Made by a program: the position numbers and the translations under genes | The notes under the pieces: model-generated | The model's input: the letters and a program-made list of their open reading frames with translations, nothing else | Told to the model about the DNA's origin: nothing | Database searches by the model: none | Shown: one piece after another, positions 1 through 6,374 of the stretch | Position numbering within the stretch: the first letter of the stretch is position 1 | Layout of the letters: each line of letters begins with the position of its first letter | NCBI GenBank assembly: GCA_947624665.1 | Contig: CANQLK010000039.1 | Span: 1-13,001 of the forward strand | Reading direction: 5' to 3' | Source: Candidatus Gastranaerophilales bacterium | Lineage (GTDB): Bacteria > Cyanobacteriota > Vampirovibrionia > Gastranaerophilales > Gastranaerophilaceae | DNA length: 13,001 nt

Positions 1-1167
1 GGGGCAGTTTTTGCTGTAGGTATGTTTCAAATATTTACTTTCTTTACTTGTTTGCCGATAAAGAATATGGATTGGAGAGCTCATATCAATAAAAATATAT
101 ATATTTTATTGGGGATACTGGCTCTTATCTGTTGTTTTGGAGATGGTGCATTGTTGTATAAACTTCTTCATCAGCTTCCGGGCTTTTCTCAGTTTAGACA
201 TTCGTGCAAAATACTTCTTTTTGTAAATTTGTTTGTTTTTATTTCGGCTTGCGGGTTTTTATCAGTAAAGATAAAAAATAATTTTGTTAAAACAGTGTTT
301 GTTTTAACAGCTTTGGGATTAATGTTGTTAATGAACAGAACTGATACGTGTATAGAATATTTAAAAGCCAATAATTATATTAAACCCGAATATTTAACTT
401 CAAAGATATCGGACATAAATAAATACAGATTATATTCATTTGCGTTGGTGCGTTCATCTTCAAAGTATTATACATTAACTTTGCAAAATAATTTTGCAAG
501 TGTATACGGATTGCATTCAATCCACATGTATCAATCAGGAATTGATGATATATTGCCCGATAACAAAAAATGGAATATTCTTATGGGGCGTTATATACGT
601 TGGTGGTTCAAAGATTTTAGAATTAATGAAAGAAGTCAAAAAACATTAGAGGAATACGGTGTAAAATATCTTATAATGCCCGACCCCGATGCTTATTGGT
701 GGATTTGGAACGTCAAAAAAACTCAAAAAATGAGAGATATTGAAAATAAAAATATTGAATATCTTGCACAAAATTATAAAGAAGTAATCAATGATACGGA
801 ACACAAAATTAAGGTGTATGAGCTGCCTAATCCAAGACCGTTATGCTTTATTAAAGATACATATAACGCACTGCCCGTAGAATTAAATTCCCAAGGTGGT
901 GTGATAGAAACAAAGGGATTGAAAGTGCATACAAAAATAATATTGAACCTGATGTATCGCAAGCAATATGCAATGTATATCGGCAAAAAGAAATATCCGA
1001 TTTCAAAAGATAACATGGACAGAATCGAAATAGATTTGCCCGTTGAAACCGATAAAATAACGGTAAAATATCATTCTCCGTGGGGGATATCAACGCTTAT
1101 CGCTCTTATGTTGTCATTATTCTTTGTTACAGGTATGATATTCTTCAGGAAATATTATCATGAGTAG
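1..1167 (+). CDS. YfhO-like polytopic membrane protein, C-terminal part (5' end outside window)
   Basis: The reading frame is open from base 1, so the gene starts upstream; the first internal ATG at 22 is not a convincing start. About 388 residues are visible. The first ~110 hold several hydrophobic segments (around 33-55, 68-87 and 95-109), then comes a hydrophilic domain of roughly 240 residues, and a last transmembrane helix (around 363-381) ends in a short basic tail. Two motifs recall the YfhO/GT-C-like bacterial membrane family: the FSQFRH segment between early helices and EEYGVKYLIMPDPD before the soluble domain, similar to the 'gvkYvi' motif of that family. Such proteins are thought to modify lipid-linked or surface glycans from the extracytoplasmic side. 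The gene overlaps the GtrA gene by 8 bp, so it belongs to the same operon. The family call is from motif memory and is moderate; the membrane topology is clear. Confidence 0.6.
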   Translation, partial: GAVFAVGMFQIFTFFTCLPIKNMDWRAHINKNIYILLGILALICCFGDGALLYKLLHQLPGFSQFRHSCKILLFVNLFVFISACGFLSVKIKNNFVKTVFVLTALGLMLLMNRTDTCIEYLKANNYIKPEYLTSKISDINKYRLYSFALVRSSSKYYTLTLQNNFASVYGLHSIHMYQSGIDDILPDNKKWNILMGRYIRWWFKDFRINERSQKTLEEYGVKYLIMPDPDAYWWIWNVKKTQKMRDIENKNIEYLAQNYKEVINDTEHKIKVYELPNPRPLCFIKDTYNALPVELNSQGGVIETKGLKVHTKIILNLMYRKQYAMYIGKKKYPISKDNMDRIEIDLPVETDKITVKYHSPWGISTLIALMLSLFFVTGMIFFRKYYHE

Positions 1168-1594
1168 TTCACTGAAAAAACAATTGAGCAGGTTTATAGT
1201 TGCAGGTTGTTGCGCTGTAGGTACTGATTGCCTTTTTTATTATATTTTGTCGCATTTTATTAATTTATCCTTATCAAAAGGAATATCTTTTTTAATCGGT
1301 ACAATTGCCGCTTATTTGATAAATAAATATTATACATTTGAACAAAGTAAAAAATCAAAATCCGAGGTTGTAAGATTTTTTGCGCTTTATTTAACTACGC
1401 TTGCTGCTAATATAGCGGTAAATAAGCTTTGTTTAATAATTTTACCCGCTATTTTTAAATATATAGTGGTTTTGAATAATTTTGAATCGGTAAAATTATT
1501 TGCATTCTTATGTGCAACAGGTACAAGTACAATCTTGAATTTTATCGGACAAAAGTTTTGGGTGTTTAGGGATTTAAAGAATAATGGAAATTAA
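1160..1594 (+). CDS. GtrA-family membrane protein
   Basis: A 144-residue protein with four hydrophobic segments (about 11-29, 37-54, 70-90 and 112-133), the usual size and topology of GtrA-family proteins. Typical features are the N-terminal RFIVAGCCAVGTD segment, the NKYYTF segment after the second helix and the NFIGQKFWVF ending. GtrA proteins are proposed to flip polyprenyl-phosphate-linked sugars across the inner membrane, supplying a membrane glycosyltransferase. The start ATG has AGGA at 1147-1150, about 9 nt upstream, and overlaps the previous gene by 8 bp. The GT2 and GT-C-like genes downstream supply the other two parts of a Gtr-type module. Family confidence is high; the exact sugar is unknown. 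Confidence 0.9.
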   Translation: MSSSLKKQLSRFIVAGCCAVGTDCLFYYILSHFINLSLSKGISFLIGTIAAYLINKYYTFEQSKKSKSEVVRFFALYLTTLAANIAVNKLCLIILPAIFKYIVVLNNFESVKLFAFLCATGTSTILNFIGQKFWVFRDLKNNGN

Positions 1595-1599
1595 CTAAA

Positions 1600-2655
1600 A
1601 TGACATCAACCGAAAAAAAAAGAGATGAAAAAATAGATTGCATAAAAGGAATAATGATGCTTTTAACAATAATAGGGCATCATTGGCATTTGCATGGAAT
1701 ATTCACGGTGCTGGGAAGTTTTCAAAAATTTTGTTATTTTTTCACAATGCCGATTTTCTTTATATGTTCATGTTTATTTGTAAAAGAATTCAGTTGGGCA
1801 AATTTTGGCAGACGAGTAAAAGGACTTCTTATTCCATACGTCTTTTGGTTCTTTGTTTTATCTTATAATTATATATTCAAATGGAAAAATATAACTGATT
1901 TTAAATGTTTTAAACTCTATCTTAAAGGAATTGTCAGCGGGAATTGGACACATCTTTACCACAGTCCGTTATGGTTTATACCTGCCGTATTTATGTTAAA
2001 TCTCTTTGTTTCATTATGTTATAAAAATAAGTATTTTAAAATTTTTATCCTTATTGTGTCCGCATTAGACATTTGCTTTGTAACATACATAAGAAAACAT
2101 TTCCACACGCAAGTGCCTTGGGGCATTGATACAATTTTATATATTTTACCTTTAGCGTTAATAATTGCACATATTTATCATAATCATTTAAAAACAAAAG
2201 GGCATTTTGTTCCGCTAAAATATTTAATTCCCACATTCATTATTACAATCCCGATTTTATACGTTTTAAATCCGATTGTACCTTCGATTTTACACCAGCG
2301 AATTGACTTCAGTCAGCTGCTTTTGCCTGATTTAACTAACGCAATGGGGGGGGGTATAATTGTGTTTAACATGTTCTTGTACTCTTTGTTTGAACTGTTA
2401 TACCGCTTGAAAAATATTAAATTATTTGAATACATCGGAAAATATTCCTTATTGATTTTTATATTACATATGTCTGTATATAAGATGATAAAACCGTATG
2501 TTTTAAAAATCTTACTTCTTCCCATAGGCAAGGATGTCGCATTCTTTTTGATATTGTTGATTGACATAATTGTTTGCATCGTTTTCCCGATTTTATTACA
2601 AAAAATATTATATAGAATATCAGATAAATTTGTATATATAGGAGCAAAAAAATGA
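1600..2655 (+). CDS. Acyltransferase-3 family membrane O-acyltransferase (phase-variable candidate)
   Basis: A 351-residue, mostly hydrophobic protein with about ten predicted membrane segments. The N-terminus has the family pattern: Asp13 in KIDCIKGI, then the His pair 27-28 in IIGHHWH, where the conserved catalytic His lies, then FGRRVKGLLIPYVFW (about 68-82), the Arg/PY motif of the family. These enzymes move acetyl or other acyl groups onto surface sugars; the closest style is OafA or the fucose O-acetylase group. The ribosome binding site is weak (GGAAA at 1586-1590). A G9 run codes Met-Gly-Gly-Gly at residues 249-252, and an A9 run lies at codons 5-8. Loss or gain of one base in either run gives an early stop. 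The gene lies 5 bp after gtrA and overlaps the GT2 gene by 4 bp (ATGA). The acceptor sugar cannot be told from sequence. Confidence 0.88.
   Translation: MTSTEKKRDEKIDCIKGIMMLLTIIGHHWHLHGIFTVLGSFQKFCYFFTMPIFFICSCLFVKEFSWANFGRRVKGLLIPYVFWFFVLSYNYIFKWKNITDFKCFKLYLKGIVSGNWTHLYHSPLWFIPAVFMLNLFVSLCYKNKYFKIFILIVSALDICFVTYIRKHFHTQVPWGIDTILYILPLALIIAHIYHNHLKTKGHFVPLKYLIPTFIITIPILYVLNPIVPSILHQRIDFSQLLLPDLTNAMGGGIIVFNMFLYSLFELLYRLKNIKLFEYIGKYSLLIFILHMSVYKMIKPYVLKILLLPIGKDVAFFLILLIDIIVCIVFPILLQKILYRISDKFVYIGAKK
1613..1621 (+). repeat. A9 homopolymer at codons 5-8 of acyltransferase gene
   Basis: Nine consecutive adenines follow the ATG by 10 bases. With eight As the frame reaches TAG about five codons on; with ten As it reaches TGA within three codons. 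The tract could cause replication or transcription slippage, but A runs of this length also arise by chance in AT-rich DNA. Confidence 0.6.
2346..2354 (+). repeat. G9 homopolymer (putative phase-variation tract) in acyltransferase gene
   Basis: Nine consecutive guanines in a very AT-rich gene, read as the end of ATG followed by GGG GGG GGT. The frame is ON at nine. With eight Gs the reading becomes GTA TAA, an immediate stop. With ten Gs it becomes TAT AAT TGT GTT TAA, a stop five codons after the tract. The truncated product would lose about the last 100 residues, including several membrane helices. Confidence 0.85.
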
Positions 2656-3353
2656 AATTATCAATAGTAGTGCCTTGTTATAATGAAGCGGAAAATATAC
2701 CTTTAATATTAAAACGATTCAGCGAAGTTATAAAAAGAGATGACATTGAAGTTATATTGGTGAATAACGGCTCTACGGATAATTCTGAAGATATATTAAA
2801 TTCTTTATTGCCAAATTACCCATTTGCAAAAACAGTAAAAGTAGAAGTAAATCAAGGCTACGGATACGGTATATTGCAGGGGCTAAAATCGGCAAACGGA
2901 AAATATATCGGCTGGACACACGCAGATATGCAGACAGATCCTATTGATGTTATAAAAGCTTTGGAAATTATCGAAAATCAAAATAAGGATAAAATTTTCG
3001 TAAAAGGAAACAGAAAAGGCAGACCTCTTTTTGATGTATTCTTTACTTTTGGTATGGGGTGCTTTGAAACGCTTCTTATGGGTCAGTTCTTGTGGGATAT
3101 AAATGCTCAACCGAATATCTTTTCAAGAGAACTTTTTGATAATTGGTCAAATCCTCCTTATGATTTTGCTTTGGATTTGTTTGCTCTTTATGAAGCAAAA
3201 AAACAAAATTATAATATTTTAAGATTTCCCGTTTTCTTCCCCGAAAGAATTCACGGTTCTTCTCATTGGAATACGGGTATTCTCGCTAAATGGAAATTTA
3301 TTAAAAGAACCATTGATTTTAGCTTCAAATTAAAGGGTGGTTTAAAAAAATGA
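2652..3353 (+). CDS. GT2 glycosyltransferase, polyprenyl-phosphate sugar synthase-like
   Basis: A 233-residue GT-A fold glycosyltransferase of family 2. It opens with LSIVVPCYNEAENI, then VNNGSTDNSEDIL (nucleotide binding), NQGYGYGILQGLKSANG, and HADMQTDP (90-97), the acidic metal-binding motif in the form seen in dolichol/polyprenol-phosphate mannosyl- and glucosyltransferases. The C-terminal FPERIHGSSHW segment matches the 'R..G.S' element of the same group. No membrane helix is visible, unlike GtrB, which has two at its C-terminus, so it is probably a cytosolic or peripheral enzyme that loads undecaprenyl phosphate with a sugar. A good ribosome binding site (GGAG, 2641-2644) precedes the ATG, which overlaps the upstream stop (ATGA), suggesting translational coupling. 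The downstream GT-C-like gene is the likely user of the lipid-linked sugar. Confidence 0.88.
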   Translation: MKLSIVVPCYNEAENIPLILKRFSEVIKRDDIEVILVNNGSTDNSEDILNSLLPNYPFAKTVKVEVNQGYGYGILQGLKSANGKYIGWTHADMQTDPIDVIKALEIIENQNKDKIFVKGNRKGRPLFDVFFTFGMGCFETLLMGQFLWDINAQPNIFSRELFDNWSNPPYDFALDLFALYEAKKQNYNILRFPVFFPERIHGSSHWNTGILAKWKFIKRTIDFSFKLKGGLKK

Positions 3354-4831
3354 TATCTTTTAATAAAATTTGTGAAAAGATTAAATTTATTAATAAAGAT
3401 AAAACATTTAAATATGTTGTTATATTGTTATTAATCTTATATTCCTTATCATTATTGATAATATATTGCATTACAAAAGCTAAAGTTCCCGATGAAATTT
3501 GGTTTTTAAATCTGGTTAAAAAACTTTCGTTTAACAATTATAAAGAAGTTTTATTTATGCAAAATTACTTGGGTTATGGTGCTTTGTATTGGATTTTTTT
3601 ATATACCGTTAAAAAAATTATTTGGTTAAGGCTTATTGCTTGGGTATGTATTGTGCTTGCTCCCGTATCCGTTATTTTTATTCAAAAAAAATTGTTTGAT
3701 TTCCCATTAAAATATATTCTCTTATCTGTCATACTTTATTTGTCTTTTCCTTGTGCTTGGTTTACGGGAAAAATTATCGGCCCCGAATTGTATTCGAATA
3801 TGCTTGCGATAGCAGGTTGTGTGCTTGCTTTATATGTATATACGAAAAAAGTTCGTTTAAGTTATATTTTGTATCTTTTAGCTGGTATTTTACTTGGGCT
3901 TTCCGTCGGAATAAAGCTTTATAATATCACTTTTTGCTTGTTTATCGGTTCTTATATCCTTCTTTCCGATTTAAAAAATAAAATAAATTTTCTAAACACG
4001 TTTAAAAAAGCGATAATTACATCTGTTGGTGCTATTACAGGGTTTATTCTTTCTAATTTGATTATATTAACCTCTGTTTCAACATTCATTTTTAACTTGA
4101 AAAAATATTCGACTCCTTTTAATATTAAATACTTCTCTAATGTTATATTCAAAAAATATATTGAATGGGATTTGCTATCTTCAGGAGGATTGAACCATTT
4201 TATAATTCCGTTTTATATATTATTGGTGATTTTTATATTAAGCTTTATTCTTCATAAAAACAAAATAATGCCCGTTTCAATATTCATTTCGACATTATTT
4301 TTGATTATAATGTGTTCAAGAAGCAGGTTCCTGGGGTGGTATCTTATGCCGCTTACCTTCTTCTTACCATTACTGATTACCCCCCCCCCACCTCGCTCAC
4401 AACAGCATACCTCGCAAAATAACTTTAATAAAATATGCAATTACATTTTAATCATAACAGTCTTATTAAATGCTCTAATTATGTCGCCAAAAGTATATGC
4501 TCAACTTTCTACAAAAATTAAAACTATGATAAATATAAAAAATCAGGAAAAATATATCGCAGTAACAAAAAAATATAATGAAATTTATAAGGATTACAAA
4601 CCTGTTTATGTTTTGGATATGGGATTGAAAAGTTTACCATATATGCATTTTCTTCCGCCCAGATTTAACGGTAAAAAGAAAGCTATTGTTTATTTTAGTG
4701 AACACGCAAAAGATCATAAAATGCATGGTAATATTATAAAAGCTTCGATGACTCCCAATAATCAATATAAATTCGTCACAAAAGAAGATGGTGTTACCGT
4801 AGTTTTGTTTACTCCTCAAAAAAATAATTAA
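3350..4831 (+). CDS. GT-C-like multi-spanning glycosyltransferase (phase-variable candidate)
   Basis: A 493-residue protein with about ten hydrophobic helices. Just after the first helix lies VPDEIWF (47-53), the acidic first-loop motif typical of GT-C enzymes that use polyprenyl-phosphate sugars; Asp48 and Glu49 are the candidate catalytic/metal residues. A hydrophilic C-terminal domain of about 115 residues (from ~378) follows the last helix and probably faces the periplasm. The gene overlaps the GT2 gene by 4 bp (ATGA). A C10 run codes Thr-Pro-Pro-Pro at residues 344-347, in a loop before the last helix; one base more or less gives a stop within about 11-20 codons and removes the last helix and C-terminal domain. 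With GT2 and GtrA it would complete a Gtr-like glycan decoration module. There is no strong match to a named family, so the GT-C call rests on topology, motif and context. Confidence 0.7.
   Translation: MISFNKICEKIKFINKDKTFKYVVILLLILYSLSLLIIYCITKAKVPDEIWFLNLVKKLSFNNYKEVLFMQNYLGYGALYWIFLYTVKKIIWLRLIAWVCIVLAPVSVIFIQKKLFDFPLKYILLSVILYLSFPCAWFTGKIIGPELYSNMLAIAGCVLALYVYTKKVRLSYILYLLAGILLGLSVGIKLYNITFCLFIGSYILLSDLKNKINFLNTFKKAIITSVGAITGFILSNLIILTSVSTFIFNLKKYSTPFNIKYFSNVIFKKYIEWDLLSSGGLNHFIIPFYILLVIFILSFILHKNKIMPVSIFISTLFLIIMCSRSRFLGWYLMPLTFFLPLLITPPPPRSQQHTSQNNFNKICNYILIITVLLNALIMSPKVYAQLSTKIKTMINIKNQEKYIAVTKKYNEIYKDYKPVYVLDMGLKSLPYMHFLPPRFNGKKKAIVYFSEHAKDHKMHGNIIKASMTPNNQYKFVTKEDGVTVVLFTPQKNN
4380..4389 (+). 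repeat. C10 homopolymer (putative phase-variation tract) in GT-C-like gene
   Basis: Ten consecutive cytosines in an AT-rich gene, read ACC CCC CCC CCA, ON at this length. With nine Cs the frame reads on to TAA at 4449-4451, about 20 codons later. With eleven Cs it meets TAA about eleven codons after the tract. Pro codons elsewhere in the gene are mixed, so nothing about the protein requires four consecutive prolines coded this way. Confidence 0.85.
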
Positions 4832-4847
4832 TGAAAGGATATATAAA

Positions 4848-5435
4848 ATGGAGTTCATTGCTCACAGAATAAATACTATAGAAGAATTAAAAAAACTTCC
4901 CGAAATATACGGCGTTGAATTGGACGTCCGTGATTGCGGTAATGATTTGATTATTGTTCATAATCCGTTTGAAAACGGTGAAAATTTTGAAGAATACTTA
5001 AAACATTATCACCACGGTACTATGATTGTTAATGTTAAATCCGAACGAATTGAACATAGAATTATTGAACTCCTTCAAAAATATAATATAAAAAATTACT
5101 TTTTTCTCGATAGCTCAATTCCTATGATTTATCTGCTCTCGAATTTGGGAAATACAAACAGCGCAGTCAGATTTTCCGAAATAGAACCCGTTGAATTGGC
5201 TCTTGCAATGAAAGGTCGTGCTAAATGGGTTTGGGTCGATTGCTTCAGCAAGCTCCCCATTAACTCAGATAACTTTAAAACTCTTAAAAACGCAGGATTT
5301 AAACTTTGCCTCGTTTCTCCCGAACTCCAAGGACAGCCTGAAAAAATTAATCAATATAAATCGTATCTCACTCAGAATAACATTTACTTCGATGCCGTTT
5401 GTACAAAACTTAAATATATTCCGCTCTGGGAATAA
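4848..5435 (+). CDS. Small glycerophosphodiester phosphodiesterase-like (PI-PLC/GDPD fold) protein
   Basis: A 195-residue protein with the start of a GDPD TIM barrel: AHR at residues 5-7 (His6), then GVELDVRD with Glu24 and Asp26, then IIVHNPF with His38. These positions correspond to the catalytic His, metal-binding Glu/Asp pair and second catalytic His of glycerophosphodiester phosphodiesterases. The classic HRG is HRI here, and the protein is shorter than usual (about 240 or more), so the substrate may differ. There is no signal peptide or membrane helix, so it is likely cytosolic. It lies 16 bp after the GT-C-like gene with a good ribosome binding site (GAAAGGA), so it is probably the last gene of the glycan operon, perhaps acting on a glycerophosphate or similar phosphodiester. 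Its last 26 bp overlap the convergent DegT-like gene. Confidence 0.72.
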   Translation: MEFIAHRINTIEELKKLPEIYGVELDVRDCGNDLIIVHNPFENGENFEEYLKHYHHGTMIVNVKSERIEHRIIELLQKYNIKNYFFLDSSIPMIYLLSNLGNTNSAVRFSEIEPVELALAMKGRAKWVWVDCFSKLPINSDNFKTLKNAGFKLCLVSPELQGQPEKINQYKSYLTQNNIYFDAVCTKLKYIPLWE

Positions 5436-6237
5436 TCGCTTTCGGTCTTATTACAACCAAATTAGTATAAAATACCTTCTCTTCATAACTGTCAGGCATG
5501 TTGTTCCAGTAACGAAAAATATTATATCCCGATAAGTTTAGTTTTTTTACCAAAACATCGGCTTCTTCTTCATTTGCGGCTAAATACGTATATCCGAACG
5601 GCACATCACTTTCTGTTATATCTGTATGCAATCGGTTTGTTTCTCCGATTTTATTATGCCAAAATTTAAAATTATTAATATATTTTTGTTTTTCTTCCTC
5701 AAAATTAATATTCTTAAAATAATTCAACGTGCAATCTGAAACAGTTCTTATCGGCATAAAATCCAATCTTTTTTCATTTTCGCATAATTCTTCATAAGTT
5801 AAATTTTTTTGTTCGTATTCAAATGAGTCTTTCTCAAAAATTTCATTACATAATTTTTTTGTATACAAAACGGCTCCGTCACGCAAGGATGGAAAAAACT
5901 TTCGTAATGAAGTAAAACATATTGACCCGCTCGGCTTGGCAAAAAATGCGTGAGCATTATCAATTATAAGGTTGTTGTATTCCTTACTCATTTCATAAAC
6001 ATTTTTTGCACAAATTCCAAAATAATCAGGATAGACAATATATGCTTCTTTCGGCAGTTTCTCAATGCATTTGAAATTTTTATCGATATGATAAAATTTT
6101 ATTTTGCAATTTTCTTTGTAAATTGCAAGTCTGACCGAAGGACAGTAATAGTATGGAATATAAATTTCTTTAATACCGTATGCCCTTATTATAAATATTA
6201 AACAATTTCGTCCCGTATTCAGATAAATTTTATGCAT
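5410..6237 (-). CDS. DegT/DnrJ/EryC1/StrS-like PLP-dependent enzyme, short form
   Basis: A 275-residue fold-type I PLP protein. Visible marks are NTGRNCLIFI (7-16), IPYYYCPSVRLAIY (27-40), IIDNAHAFF (91-99) with Asp93 as the partner of the PLP ring nitrogen, and SLRKFFPSLRDGAVLY (110-125) with Lys113 as the expected Schiff-base lysine. This SLRKFF variant occurs in a DegT subgroup often found in sugar or surface-polysaccharide gene clusters. The family usually has 350 or more residues; this one stops at PRAEYI, where relatives carry a further C-terminal helix, so it may be slightly truncated. No clear ribosome binding site precedes the ATG. It is transcribed against the glycan operon and overlaps its last gene by 26 bp. 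A role in sugar amino-transfer is an inference from family and location. Confidence 0.72.
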   Translation of the reverse strand: MHKIYLNTGRNCLIFIIRAYGIKEIYIPYYYCPSVRLAIYKENCKIKFYHIDKNFKCIEKLPKEAYIVYPDYFGICAKNVYEMSKEYNNLIIDNAHAFFAKPSGSICFTSLRKFFPSLRDGAVLYTKKLCNEIFEKDSFEYEQKNLTYEELCENEKRLDFMPIRTVSDCTLNYFKNINFEEEKQKYINNFKFWHNKIGETNRLHTDITESDVPFGYTYLAANEEEADVLVKKLNLSGYNIFRYWNNMPDSYEEKVFYTNLVVIRPKAIIPRAEYI

Positions 6238-6259
6238 ATATATAACCGATAACCATTTT

Positions 6260-6270
6260 ATTATATTATA
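6260..6270 (-). promoter_or_regulatory. Possible -10 elements for the DegT-like gene
   Basis: Two overlapping TATAAT hexamers on the minus strand (6270-6265 and 6265-6260) lie about 25 bases upstream of the DegT-like start. No good -35 is visible at the right distance, and the region is very AT-rich, so chance matches are likely. Confidence 0.3.
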
Positions 6271-6324
6271 AATAGTTAAATCGCTTTTAATTTTTTTATA
6301 TAAATTACTATTTGCGGATAAATA

Positions 6325-6333
6325 TGATATAAT
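6325..6333 (+). promoter_or_regulatory. Extended -10 promoter of gdhA
   Basis: TGATATAAT is a perfect extended -10 (TG, one base, TATAAT). The weak -35 TTACTA lies at 6305-6310 with a 17-nt spacer. Transcription would start near 6340, leaving a leader of about 30 nt before the gdhA ATG. Confidence 0.6.
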
Positions 6334-6359
6334 TTAGAAACAGCCGAAATTATATCAAT

Positions 6360-6374
6360 GGAGAAGTGAATATG
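6360..6374 (+). promoter_or_regulatory. Ribosome binding site that decides the gdhA start
   Basis: GGAG at 6360-6363 is 8 nt from ATG at 6372 but only 2 nt from the in-frame GTG at 6366. The ATG is therefore the better start, shortening the longest open frame by two residues. Confidence 0.7.

Noticed and set aside
1..4. GGGG at the very start of the window, possibly the end of another G tract
   Set aside because: Only four Gs are visible and the upstream sequence is missing, so nothing can be said about its length.
2346..4389. G9 and C10 as an inverted repeat pair that could drive inversion of the GT2 gene region
   Set aside because: A plain homopolymer of nine to ten bases is too short and has no flanking homology or recombinase gene nearby; slippage explains both tracts better.
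2346..4389. Both G/C tracts as simple sequencing errors
   Set aside because: Both reading frames are intact at the given lengths, and homopolymer errors would more often break the frame. The error remains possible for exact tract length, and raw reads would settle it.
4252..4440. Minus-strand open frame containing a glycine run
   Set aside because: It is the reverse of the C10 tract and the GT-C-like gene, with no ribosome binding site or domain.
6238..6371. Nitrogen-regulator binding site or riboswitch upstream of gdhA
   Set aside because: No GTA-N8-TAC NtcA-like site and no stable structured leader could be seen in this AT-rich 134-bp region.
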